A DNA stretch of 64,000 nucleotides from an uncultured bacterium (GTDB lineage: Bacteria; Cyanobacteriota; Vampirovibrionia; Gastranaerophilales; Gastranaerophilaceae), in assembly GCA_949296245.1 (NCBI GenBank), contig CASFNW010000013.1, positions 31,194 to 95,193 on the forward strand, given 5' to 3'. The notes beneath the pieces were generated by a model. It was given only the letters and a program-made list of their open reading frames with translations. It was not told the DNA's origin and did not search any database. The translations under genes were made by a program, and so were the position numbers. Within the stretch, counting starts at the first letter, position 1. Each line of letters begins with the position of its first letter. Below, piece after piece: positions 18,628 through 27,105 of this stretch.

Positions 18628-18657
18628 ATGTTGTATATTAATTTTTAACAATTTTTG

Positions 18658-19026
18658 TTATTCTTCAACAGCTTCTTCAGCTGTTTCTTCCATAACGGCA
18701 CCTGTTCTTATAGAATCTGATTTTGATTTGCCTAGATTTTTGTCTTTGAATTTTTTAACCTGTCTTGCAAGTTTATCAGCTACCAAATCAATACTTGCAT
18801 ACATAGATTCGGCTGATTCTGCCACATGCACCGCACCTGTAGTCAATTTGCAGGTAACTTCCGCTGTATGATTTTCAGCTACGCTCGGATTTTTTATTAC
18901 TGTGAGCATAACGTCTATGCCTTCAATCTGGTCATAGTGATTTGCAACCTTGCCGATTTTTTCTTTTGCATAAGCCTTGATTGCGTCTGTAATTTCAATG
19001 TTTTTTCCGTTTACGTAGATGCGCAT
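18658..19026 (-). CDS. hpf: Ribosome hibernation promoting factor, short form
   Basis: HPF/YfiA-family proteins bind the 30S decoding centre and silence ribosomes in stationary phase. The 122-residue product has the family beginning MRIYVNGKNIEITDAIKAYA, the strand-helix pattern with HTAEVTCKLT, and a basic helix (DLVADKLARQVKKFKDKN). It lacks the C-terminal dimerisation domain of long HPF and ends instead in an acidic tail (ETAEEAVEE). The start at 19026 has GGAGG eight bases upstream; the open frame continues to 19095, but the added residues do not fit the family. Confidence 0.93.
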   Translation of the reverse strand: MRIYVNGKNIEITDAIKAYAKEKIGKVANHYDQIEGIDVMLTVIKNPSVAENHTAEVTCKLTTGAVHVAESAESMYASIDLVADKLARQVKKFKDKNLGKSKSDSIRTGAVMEETAEEAVEE

Positions 19027-19138
19027 GTATTGCCTCCAATTAAATAATGATACCTTTCCAGTATACCTCAACTCTTGTCGAGTTGCAATCACCATTTGAG
19101 TTTTGTATAATCAAATAAAATCGGAGAGGAGTACTTAT

Positions 19139-20737
19139 ATGAAAAAATTTTTTATAAATATTTTGACCGCATTACTTTTTGTATTCCCTGTTTTGACGGC
19201 AGCACCATCTTATGCTGTTATGAATAACGGGGTATGGAGCAATGATTTAAAAAATCTTTTTCTCAAAAATCAGGCAATAATTCTTGCTATTAACATACGC
19301 TCTTTTAATGCTGTTGATAAAAATAAAAACGACATAATCGAAACAGACAAAGGCGATATTGCCGGCAATTTTGTAAATGCTGTAAAAAGGCTGAATGAAA
19401 TTTCTTCATATGGTGTAAATACTCTTCATCTTCTTCCGATTACTCCTGTAGGAAAAATAAAAGCTATAGGTACAGCCGGTTCATTGTATGCAATATCCGA
19501 TTTTACAAGACTAAATCCCCAGCTTGATGACCCGACAAATGACCTTAGTGTCGAAGAAGAAGCAAGAAATTTTATAAAAGAATGTCATAAAAGAAATATC
19601 AGAGTTATTGTTGATTTACCGAGCTGCGGCTCTTATGACCTTTTCCTTGCAAAGCCGGAATTATTCGCTACGGGTGCGGACGGTCAGCCTGTTGTTCCCT
19701 CTGATTGGACTGATGTAAGACTTTTTAAAGTAACAAATGCTGACGGTTCTTTGAATGATGCACTTTTTAACGAATATAAAAAATACATTGATTTGGTGCA
19801 AAGACTTGGTGCAGATGGTATAAGAGCTGATGTTGCTACCTCAAAAACTCCGGAATTCTGGAACAAGCTTATTTCTTATGCAAAAGCAAAGGATTCTCAA
19901 TTTCTATTTTTAGCAGAAGCTTCAGAAAGCTGGACAGAACCTGTTGCACAGGGTGCACCTTTTACACCGGCATACAAACTTCTTGAAGCAGGATTTGACG
20001 GCTGGTACGGCAGTTTCTTTAATTTTAAAGACTGGAAAACATCTGATAAGTTTGAAAAAGAATTTAATCTTGTTAGAGATGTAATAAAAGATTTTGAAAT
20101 AAAAGGAACTCCAAAAGCTGTAATAGGAAGCTTTGCAACACATGATGAACTTTCACCTATGGTTACGGGAGGATTTCCCTTTGCTGATATGTTAATCTGG
20201 CTGCAGGCTACATTACCTGTTAACAGCTATTTTGTTGACGGGTCTCAGACAGGTGACACATACCAGTATAAATATGCTAACCAGAAAGCATCAAAAACAT
20301 TTACAGATGATGATTATTATTATGTTCACAACGGAAAGTTTGATATATTTAACTTTTCAAGAAAACCGGGAGGAAAGAACAAAGAGCTGCTTGATGATTT
20401 TGCAGTAGCTAATAAATTTAAAATACTGGCATTTGAACTTTTGAACAAAGGTGATTTTTGTTTCTTAAATACAGATAATGCAGATGTATTTGCATATATT
20501 ATAAAGTACAAATATTCATCTGTACTTGTTGTTTTAAATAAAAATTTAAACTACACAAATAGTGCGGCAGTGGGTGTTAAAAACTTGAAAAAAGACGACA
20601 TTGTTGTTCCTATAGAGTTTGGCGGCCAGCCAAAAGTAGAAAACGGCAAAATCACTTTTAATTTAATGCCGGGAGAGATAAATGTGTTTATGATAAGCAA
20701 AAATCTACAGGCAGAGATGAATAAAAAGAAAAAATAG
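19139..20737 (+). CDS. Secreted alpha-amylase-family glycoside hydrolase (GH13)
   Basis: This 532-residue protein starts with a signal peptide (MKKFFINILTALLFVFPVLT, cleavage near SYA) and then a GH13 TIM barrel. The nucleophile Asp is in GADGIRADVA, the acid/base Glu in FLFLAEASE, and the region IV equivalent is THDELSPM. Early barrel strands include GVNTLHLLPI and VIVDLPS. GH13 enzymes cut or transfer alpha-glucans. The strong ribosome binding site GGAGAGGAG (19123-19131) decides for the ATG at 19139 rather than an upstream start. Acting outside the cytoplasm, it could break down starch or the cell's own alpha-glucan. Confidence 0.85.
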   Translation: MKKFFINILTALLFVFPVLTAAPSYAVMNNGVWSNDLKNLFLKNQAIILAINIRSFNAVDKNKNDIIETDKGDIAGNFVNAVKRLNEISSYGVNTLHLLPITPVGKIKAIGTAGSLYAISDFTRLNPQLDDPTNDLSVEEEARNFIKECHKRNIRVIVDLPSCGSYDLFLAKPELFATGADGQPVVPSDWTDVRLFKVTNADGSLNDALFNEYKKYIDLVQRLGADGIRADVATSKTPEFWNKLISYAKAKDSQFLFLAEASESWTEPVAQGAPFTPAYKLLEAGFDGWYGSFFNFKDWKTSDKFEKEFNLVRDVIKDFEIKGTPKAVIGSFATHDELSPMVTGGFPFADMLIWLQATLPVNSYFVDGSQTGDTYQYKYANQKASKTFTDDDYYYVHNGKFDIFNFSRKPGGKNKELLDDFAVANKFKILAFELLNKGDFCFLNTDNADVFAYIIKYKYSSVLVVLNKNLNYTNSAAVGVKNLKKDDIVVPIEFGGQPKVENGKITFNLMPGEINVFMISKNLQAEMNKKKK

Positions 20738-20747
20738 TTTAATAAAT

Positions 20748-20925
20748 TTCATATAGTCAACTGACTCCGACTACTTGTTGAACCTGTGCAATAACCAAGT
20801 TCAATATTTAACAACAAGTCCGGCACAGCCAACAAGTGCATGTGGTCACTTCCGTAAAATAATAGACTCGGCGCCACTCGCACTCCGTGTACCACTCCTA
20901 CAAGCGATGTGCCACTCAGACAATA
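20748..20925. repeat. Mosaic intergenic repeat, copy 1
   Basis: About 175 bp that recur almost unchanged at 25511: it opens TTCATATAGTCAACTGACTC, has AACAAGTCCGGCACAGCCAA in the middle, and ends with CTCCTACAAGCGA and CACTCAGACAAT. It fills the space between two convergent genes and runs into the last codons of the peptidase. It is not coding. Unlike the 25.5-kb copy it lacks the central palindrome. Confidence 0.8.
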
Positions 20926-21590
20926 TTTGCAATATAAGTAAAAATATCTTTATTTGTGTTCCACAAAGTTTCTTTTTCGCAATTTTCCGGCAATTCCAGC
21001 GTGATTGTCGGAATTTGTTTTTCGATACCGCAATAAGTGCCAAAACTTCCGGGTGTAGGATATCCTATGGATTTTTCTGGCTTATATCCTGTTATTTCCG
21101 ATATTTTTTCTGCTTCTTCTTCTGCAGGGCCGTCATAGTTAACAACCGCATACGGTTCATGAAGCGTAATGATTAAATCCGGAACATATTTTTCAATTAT
21201 ATAAATCAAAAATTGTGTTTCTACTTCGCTTGCAGGTTTTTCACCTCCGAAGTATTCATCTTTTTTTGATGATTCCCAGTTCTTTGTCGGAAAATTTCTG
21301 TTCAAATCTACATCATTTGCATTTGTTCTTGTATTTTGGGCTTTTCCGTCAGGATTTAGACACGGAATAAACAGAAGTCTGTTTTTTGTTTCGTTTCTTT
21401 CTGAAAGATATCTGTTTATCAGATACTCCCCGTCCTTTTCGTCACCATGGAAAACTCCTATTACAAGAACCGTTTTTTTATAATCCTGTGAGGCCGGTTC
21501 TCTTTTTAAAAGAAGAACTTCGTTTCCAAGAGGGGTATTTATTTTTGATTCAAGATCCGCAAAAATCATTTTGTATCCAATCTTTTCCAA
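20916..21590 (-). CDS. M14-type zinc carboxypeptidase / murein peptide amidase-like protein
   Basis: This 224-residue metallopeptidase resembles MpaA and other M14 peptidases that trim peptidoglycan peptides. The zinc ligands are visible as HxxE in GVFHGDEKDGEYL (His48, Glu51) and a later His in IITLHEPYAVV. The substrate-binding region is NANDVDLNRNFP, and the likely catalytic Glu is in TITLELPEN. No signal peptide is seen, so it would act in the cytoplasm, as MpaA does in murein recycling. It starts inside the 3' end of the sugar-binding protein gene (25-base overlap). Confidence 0.82.
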   Translation of the reverse strand: MEKIGYKMIFADLESKINTPLGNEVLLLKREPASQDYKKTVLVIGVFHGDEKDGEYLINRYLSERNETKNRLLFIPCLNPDGKAQNTRTNANDVDLNRNFPTKNWESSKKDEYFGGEKPASEVETQFLIYIIEKYVPDLIITLHEPYAVVNYDGPAEEEAEKISEITGYKPEKSIGYPTPGSFGTYCGIEKQIPTITLELPENCEKETLWNTNKDIFTYIANIV

Positions 21591-22822
21591 TTTTCTGCAG
21601 CTTTATTTAGTATTTTTTTTGTATCATCACTGCCTAGTAACACCTGCTGCACGGTTGTGTTTAAGAGTGTAATTATTTCTTTATGATTATATTTAAATCT
21701 TAGCTGTTTTTGAAGATTATTCAATTGTTTTGCACTTATATATCTCGCTTTGGAAATCACATCAGTATCATCATAAACAGTAAAATACTTGTCTTTTAGT
21801 GCATCGTTATTTACAGGAAGTATTGTTGTCAGTTTTGCAAGCTCCACCTGATTTTTTTTGTTTGTTAAAAACAAAGCAAACTTGAGTGCCGCATCTTTGT
21901 GTTTTGCTCTTGCCGGTATAATAAGATTCATAATAGATACGTCATATTTGCCTGTGCCGCCGGTAAGCTGCGGCGAAACATCTGTTACTTTATATATTTG
22001 CGGTGCATTTTCTTTAACAATATTCAAAAAGTTTGCACCGGATTGAATGTATGCAAGCTGGCCAGACATATATTTTTCAAGTGCTTCCTGATGGTTCTGG
22101 GTAATAGATTCTTTCGGTATAAGGTCATCTTTATACAAGTTTTTGTATTCATTGAATATGTCAATTGATTGTTTAGAAACAAATTTTTCAGGAGTATTTA
22201 TATCGTACTTGTTCAGAATTTTTAAAAGCGTATCATTTTCCGTTAATGTCGGCATAGTAACAAACATGCCTGATTTTTCTTTTATTTGTTTAGCAGATGC
22301 GTGCATATCGCTGTAAGTTTCCGGAATGTTTTTTATTCCTGATTTTTTTAAAATATCTTTATTGTAAAAAGTTATCGACGATGTTGCATAAAACGGCACT
22401 GCGTAGCATTTTCCGTCATATTTTAAAGAAGCAACAATCTGTCTGTTATATGCATCCAGTTTTGTGCAGTCAATATACTGCAATGCCTGTTTCTGGGCAA
22501 GAATACTGGAAAAATCAGGTGTAAGGTTTACAAGGTCAGGCGGATTTGTACTCAAAATAGAAGCAAGAGTCCTTTTTTCACCTTCGGAGTACGGTACATC
22601 AATCCATTTTATTTTTATTTCTGGATTCTGTTTTTCAAACTCCGCTATCAACGGGTTCATATATTGTCCGAATGTTCCCATCTGAAGCGACCAGAATACG
22701 ACCTCTTGTTTTTTTGGTGTTTGCTCTGTATTTTTGCTTTTTGGTTTTGTATTAAGAAACACTGCATCAATACAGATTAAACACACACATACAATTGCTA
22801 TAATAATTTTTAGGTTTTTCAT
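21566..22822 (-). CDS. ABC-transporter extracellular sugar-binding protein, family 1
   Basis: This solute-binding protein of 418 residues is of the MalE/UgpB type. A hydrophobic N-terminal export segment (about 5-25) is followed by a charged linker and the binding-protein fold: VVFWSLQMG, PLIAEFEKQNPEIKIKWIDV, NPPDLVNLT and the typical CYAVPFYATSSITFYNKDIL. Such proteins deliver sugars or glycerol-phosphates to a membrane permease. No permease gene is nearby; the nearest matching ATPase is encoded at 27106-28161 on the other strand. It may be anchored by its N-terminal segment, since no clear lipobox is present. Confidence 0.88.
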   Translation of the reverse strand: MKNLKIIIAIVCVCLICIDAVFLNTKPKSKNTEQTPKKQEVVFWSLQMGTFGQYMNPLIAEFEKQNPEIKIKWIDVPYSEGEKRTLASILSTNPPDLVNLTPDFSSILAQKQALQYIDCTKLDAYNRQIVASLKYDGKCYAVPFYATSSITFYNKDILKKSGIKNIPETYSDMHASAKQIKEKSGMFVTMPTLTENDTLLKILNKYDINTPEKFVSKQSIDIFNEYKNLYKDDLIPKESITQNHQEALEKYMSGQLAYIQSGANFLNIVKENAPQIYKVTDVSPQLTGGTGKYDVSIMNLIIPARAKHKDAALKFALFLTNKKNQVELAKLTTILPVNNDALKDKYFTVYDDTDVISKARYISAKQLNNLQKQLRFKYNHKEIITLLNTTVQQVLLGSDDTKKILNKAAENWKRLDTK

Positions 22823-22844
22823 ACAGCCCTCTATACAACTACTT

Positions 22845-23330
22845 CATATAGTCAACTGACTCAGACTACTTTCTTGGATTATTGGCGTTCGTAAGGTTTG
22901 GTATTCCGTTTCGAAATTTTTTTCTAAAATTTCTTCTCTTCATCAACCTTACTCACATGGGCACTCGCTCGGCTTCTAAGCCTCGACTACGTGCCCGCTC
23001 AAAATCCGCTCTTGGATTATTGACGTTCACAAGGTCAAGTACTTCATTTCAAATTTTTATTCTAAAAATTTTCCATTACGTTTACCTTGTTCACATGGCT
23101 GTTCGCTCACTTCGTTCGACTCCACAGCCGCTCTTTCACTGTTTACAAATCAATAATTCAAAGAAAAACTATTGATACGCCTTTTGTGCTTTGCACAATA
23201 TTCGTCAGAGTGTGTACCACTCCTAGCTTGAGGCGTAGGCAAACCGCAGGTGCGCCGTACGCATCAGGATGCCCTCGGGTACAAGCGAGGTCCCACTCAG
23301 ACAATTTAGATTATATAAAATACTGTGTTG
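22845..23330. repeat. Cluster of palindromic intergenic repeats
   Basis: About 490 bp without a gene. It starts with a fragment of the 20.7-kb repeat (CATATAGTCAACTGACT). Two diverged direct copies of about 138 bp follow (from 22873 and 23011, each opening CTTGGATTATTG). Each holds nested inverted arms that differ between copies yet still pair: GTAAGGTT with AACCTTAC in the first, ACAAGGT with ACCTTGT in the second; inside lie GAAATTTT with AAAATTTC, and AAATTTTTA with AAAAATTT. A third block (23183-23320) has a small TTGTGC-GCACAA hairpin and ends in the CACTCAGACAATTTA seen in other copies. Confidence 0.75.
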
Positions 23331-23382
23331 ACACGCAACAGACAAAACTTTAACATGTATTAAAATGGGGAGAAAATGTTTA

Positions 23383-24825
23383 ATGACTGATGTAATTTTT
23401 GAAAAATCAATAAAGGGAATGTCGGGTGTAACTTTAACGGATGAAAATCTTGACATTGATTTTATAAAACCCGAATTTTTAAGAAAGAATGCTCCTGAAC
23501 TGCCGGAGATGAGTGAGCTTGAAGTTATGAGGCATTTTAAAGAATTGTCTGATAAAAATTTCTGTGTGGAATCAGGCTTTTATCCTCTGGGTTCCTGTAC
23601 CATGAAATATAATCCGAAAGTGAACGAATATCTTGCTTCTTTAGAAGGCTTTACCTCTCTTCATCCGCTGCAGGAGGATGAAGATTGTCAGGGTGCGCTG
23701 GAGCTTATGTATAAACTGCAGGAGGCTTTAAAAGAAATAACTGGCATGGACGCTGTTACACTGCAGGGCTCTGCCGGTGCTCACGGTGAACTGTGCGGGA
23801 TGATGATAGTAAAACATTACTTTAAAACAAAAAACGATACAAAACGTACAAAAGTAATCATACCTGACTCAGCACACGGCACTAATCCTGCGTCAGCCGG
23901 CATGTGCGGATTTGAGATAATAAAAGTTCAGAGTAATAACAAAGGACTTGTTGATGTAGAACACTTAAAAGAAATTTTTGAATTAAATAAGGACGAAATT
24001 GCTGCAATAATGATGACAAATCCTAACACGCTCGGGCTTTTTGAGGAAAATATTCTTGTAATTTCAAAACTTGCACATAAAAACGGTGCACTGTTATATT
24101 ATGACGGCGCAAACCTGAATGCTGTGATGGGAATCACAAACCCGAAGGTAATGGGCTTTGATATTGTCCATCTTAATCTTCACAAAACTTTTGCTGCCCC
24201 TCATGGCGGTGGCGGACCCGGTGCGGGGCCTGTAGGTGTTGTTGGGAAATTGAAAGAGTATTTACCTGTACCCGTCATCGATTTTAAAGACGGAAAGTAT
24301 TTCAGAAACTACAATATAGTAAATACTATAGGTAAAATTAAAGAATTTCAGGGAAATTTCAGCGTTCTTGTTAAGGCATATGCATATATTTTAATGAGAG
24401 GAAATACATTAAAAGAAGCCTCATGTGACGCTGTGTTAAATGCAAACTATTTAAAAGAAAAATTAAAAGAGTATTATGAACTTCCTTATGATTATCCCTG
24501 TATGCATGAGTTTGTTCTCTCCGGAGACCGCCAAAAAGCAGCCGGAGTTCATACTCTGGAAATAGCAAAACGGCTTATGGACAGTAAATTCCATCCGCCA
24601 ACAGTGTATTTCCCTCTTATTGTTTCAGAGGCAATGATGATAGAACCTACGGAATCCGAAAATAAAGCCAGATTGGATGAATTTATTGATGCAATGAAAA
24701 CAATAGCAAAAGAGGTAAAAGAAAATCCAGAAGTCGTTCTGTCATCTCCTCATAACACACCGGTAAAAAGGGTAGATGAAACTAATGCTGCAAGACATCT
24801 CGATTTACGATACAGGAAAGATTAA
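23383..24825 (+). CDS. gcvPB: Glycine dehydrogenase (decarboxylating) subunit 2
   Basis: This is the PLP-carrying half of the two-subunit glycine-cleavage P-protein, which decarboxylates glycine and passes the aminomethyl group to lipoyl-GcvH. The 480-residue protein has GSCTMKYNPK near the N-terminus, PDSAHGTNPASA in the middle and the PLP lysine in HLNLHKTFAAPHGGGGPG. The start at 23383 follows GGGGAG (23367-23372). The partner subunit (gcvPA), gcvT and gcvH are not in the window, so the system is split across the genome. No glycine riboswitch-like structure was seen upstream; that space holds repeats. Confidence 0.96.
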   Translation: MTDVIFEKSIKGMSGVTLTDENLDIDFIKPEFLRKNAPELPEMSELEVMRHFKELSDKNFCVESGFYPLGSCTMKYNPKVNEYLASLEGFTSLHPLQEDEDCQGALELMYKLQEALKEITGMDAVTLQGSAGAHGELCGMMIVKHYFKTKNDTKRTKVIIPDSAHGTNPASAGMCGFEIIKVQSNNKGLVDVEHLKEIFELNKDEIAAIMMTNPNTLGLFEENILVISKLAHKNGALLYYDGANLNAVMGITNPKVMGFDIVHLNLHKTFAAPHGGGGPGAGPVGVVGKLKEYLPVPVIDFKDGKYFRNYNIVNTIGKIKEFQGNFSVLVKAYAYILMRGNTLKEASCDAVLNANYLKEKLKEYYELPYDYPCMHEFVLSGDRQKAAGVHTLEIAKRLMDSKFHPPTVYFPLIVSEAMMIEPTESENKARLDEFIDAMKTIAKEVKENPEVVLSSPHNTPVKRVDETNAARHLDLRYRKD

Positions 24826-24828
24826 CTT

Positions 24829-25497
24829 ATGTACGAATACTATTTTAAAATTAAAAAAGGCGATATAGAGTTTGAATGTTCTACAAATGACAAGATAACA
24901 TTTGAAGAAAAATTATCGGACTGGATAAACGGTATTGTAAAAGGTGAATATGTTAAACCTCCGGAAAATATTAACAGCTCCGGTGAAGAAGATTTATCCG
25001 AATCTGAAAATGTTCAGACAGAAGAATCCGGTCTTCAAAGAAGCGGTTTTATTGACGTAAAAAATCTCGTATCAATAAACAATATGACAACACCTCAGTT
25101 TAATTCCTCCTTGATGAATGAGGATACACAGATTTCTGAAGCAGACTTTGAGCAGACACTTGTTGACTCTATACAGAATCCCAAAACCGAAGTCGTGGAA
25201 AAACAAGATTCACTGTCTGATTTTGAAGGATATTTGAATTCATATAACCCTCAGAATGATACAGACCGGCTGATTGTAGCTGCAAAATATATTTTGAATA
25301 TAGAAAATCAGGAACGTTTTTCAATAAAACAGCTTAACGCTAAACTTGTACCTGCGACAGGCCAACCAGTTGACCATTCGATGATAGAAAATGCAATAGA
25401 ACAAAATCTTGTCAGGATAGTGCCGGATTTGACAGGTACAAGCGAGTTTACAGAATACACTCTTACAGAAGAGGGTGAAGGGTATTTTGTTGATTAG
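24829..25497 (+). CDS. Acidic protein with C-terminal winged-helix-like domain
   Basis: No family is recognised for this 222-residue protein. The first 45 residues form a compact strand-rich piece (EYYFKIKKGDIEFECSTND). A long acidic, Ser- and Glu-rich disordered linker (about 45-140) follows, then a C-terminal helical domain (about 145-222, DRLIVAAKYILNIE...SIKQLNAKL...MIENAIEQNLVRIV) with the spacing of a winged helix. It starts three bases after gcvPB, so it is probably co-expressed with it. DNA binding is possible but not shown. Confidence 0.65.
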   Translation: MYEYYFKIKKGDIEFECSTNDKITFEEKLSDWINGIVKGEYVKPPENINSSGEEDLSESENVQTEESGLQRSGFIDVKNLVSINNMTTPQFNSSLMNEDTQISEADFEQTLVDSIQNPKTEVVEKQDSLSDFEGYLNSYNPQNDTDRLIVAAKYILNIENQERFSIKQLNAKLVPATGQPVDHSMIENAIEQNLVRIVPDLTGTSEFTEYTLTEEGEGYFVD

Positions 25498-25510
25498 AAT
25501 GTGATTGATA

Positions 25511-25731
25511 TTTCATATAGTCAACTGACTCCGACTACTTATTGAACCTGTGCAATAAACAAGTTCAACATTTAACAACAAGTCCGGCACAGCCAACAAG
25601 TGCATGGGGTCACTTCCGTAAAATGATAGACTCGGCGCCACTCGCTACCTCTCATAAATATGCCACCGGCATATTTATTCGGCAGAGTGTGTACACTCCT
25701 ACAAGCGAGGTCTCACTCAGACATTTTAATG
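25511..25731. repeat. Mosaic intergenic repeat, copy 2, with variable palindrome
   Basis: A near-copy of the 20748 repeat with an extra module: conserved CTCTC, the perfect hairpin ATAAATATGCC-ACC-GGCATATTTAT (25654-25678), then TTCGGCAGAG. It ends in CTCCTACAAGCGAGGT and CACTCAGACA. The rest of the gap to 25942 is AT-rich; a possible promoter for the histidine kinase gene lies there, but nothing definite was identified. Confidence 0.8.
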
Positions 25732-25941
25732 TGCTTAACAATTGTTTATAAATTTGCACACATTTAAAAAACTTGTAATAATAATCATATTAATAGTCTA
25801 ACCATTCCTTTCTTGACTTATGCGGCTTGGATTTTTCTAAGACCGCATTTTATTTTTTAATTTTTATTATTTTTATCTGATTATGATAGAATTAATATAT
25901 ATAAAAGGGTTTAAAGGTTAAAAGTTAAAAGGGAGTCTGAA

Positions 25942-27090
25942 ATGGGAATATTTTCCTGGTTATTCGGAAAGAAAAAAGATAAAAGTGTTTTAGGATGCTA
26001 TCCTGATGCAGTAATGGTTGTATCAGCTTCCGGTGAAATTTTATATGCAAATCAGAATCTTTTAGACTTATTCAAATTATCCAGCGAGGAACTTTTTAAC
26101 TTGGAGCTTTTTGATTTGTTTGACGGAGGGTATAACCTTATAAGAAATCTTTCTCACTCTAAAGATTCTGCAATTGTACGATCCAAGCAGAACCTTCAGG
26201 ATGATTTATATTTTGAAATAAGAGCTTCCGAGTACAATGACGGTGAAGAAAAAATTATAATATCCGTAAGGGATGTTTCTAACAGCCAGAAAATGCTGAA
26301 TAAGCTGATGTTTGAACATGAATATCTTAATAAATTGACTAAAAATAATAATACATTCCTCTCAAAAATTTCTGGTGAATTGACATCGCCTCTTCATTCA
26401 ATAAACGGATTTTCTCAGGCTATATTAGAAGGACTCGGCGGTGATGTAAATGAAAAACAGGAAAAATATCTTAAAATTATAAATAAAAATTCAACACATC
26501 TACTGGAACTTATAAACAGTGTGGTAGAGTATTCAAAGCTGGAATCGGGCTTGTATGAATATGAATTTAAAAATTTTGATTTTGTAAACTTAATGACAGA
26601 TATTTTTAATGAATATAAACCTCAGGCTGATGAAAAAAAGATTGTGCTTAATTTTAACTTAAATAGTCTTGCAAAAAGAACTTTTTATTCAGATGAGCAT
26701 GTCTTAAGAAAAGCACTGGATATCCTTCTTAAAAATGCTCTGGACAAAACAGACAGCGGTTCAATCCAGCTTACAGTTAATCATCCTGATGCCGAATATC
26801 TGGAACTTGCCGGTTTTAAAGTAAATCCTAATCTGCCTGACAAAACTTACGCAATGATTAGTCTTGCCTATACCGGAGCAAGTATTCCTAATGAGGAGCT
26901 GGCATCTGTTTTTGACCCTTATGCAAATATTGATAAATACATAGCAAAGAAAACTGTTGCAAAAGGTATGGAGATGGGAGTTTTATATAATCTTGTCAGA
27001 CTGATGAAAGGTAAAATCTGGGCAGAATCTGAATCATCACATGGCTGTGTATTTTCATTTATAATTCCGACTGAAAGATTAAGTATTTAA
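25942..27090 (+). CDS. Degenerate PAS/histidine-kinase-like protein
   Basis: The architecture is that of a cytoplasmic sensor kinase of 382 residues: a PAS-like domain (about 18-115, PDAVMVVSASGEILYANQNL), a dimerisation helix pair (about 135-205) and a HATPase-like domain (about 245-380). Key residues are missing. The H-box reads FLSKISGELTSPL, with Gly145 where the phospho-acceptor His belongs. The N-box Asn is kept (LLKNALDKT). The G1 box is YTGASI instead of DxGxG, and the G2 box is GMEMGV. It is therefore probably a signalling pseudokinase rather than an active one. It lies 15 bases upstream of the ABC ATPase gene. Confidence 0.85.
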   Translation: MGIFSWLFGKKKDKSVLGCYPDAVMVVSASGEILYANQNLLDLFKLSSEELFNLELFDLFDGGYNLIRNLSHSKDSAIVRSKQNLQDDLYFEIRASEYNDGEEKIIISVRDVSNSQKMLNKLMFEHEYLNKLTKNNNTFLSKISGELTSPLHSINGFSQAILEGLGGDVNEKQEKYLKIINKNSTHLLELINSVVEYSKLESGLYEYEFKNFDFVNLMTDIFNEYKPQADEKKIVLNFNLNSLAKRTFYSDEHVLRKALDILLKNALDKTDSGSIQLTVNHPDAEYLELAGFKVNPNLPDKTYAMISLAYTGASIPNEELASVFDPYANIDKYIAKKTVAKGMEMGVLYNLVRLMKGKIWAESESSHGCVFSFIIPTERLSI

Positions 27091-27105
27091 CAACCGGAGA
27101 AGTAT

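Noticed and set aside
20775..21176. 133-residue + strand open frame
   Set aside because: It runs through the intergenic repeat and then antisense to the M14 peptidase, whose zinc motifs are clear.
22873..23150. Possible CRISPR array because of repeated units
   Set aside because: Only two diverged units of about 138 bp, no regular spacers, and internal palindromes instead; no cas genes nearby.
23150..23383. Glycine riboswitch upstream of gcvPB
   Set aside because: The region is explained by repeat blocks shared with other gaps; no tandem aptamer-like arrangement was seen.
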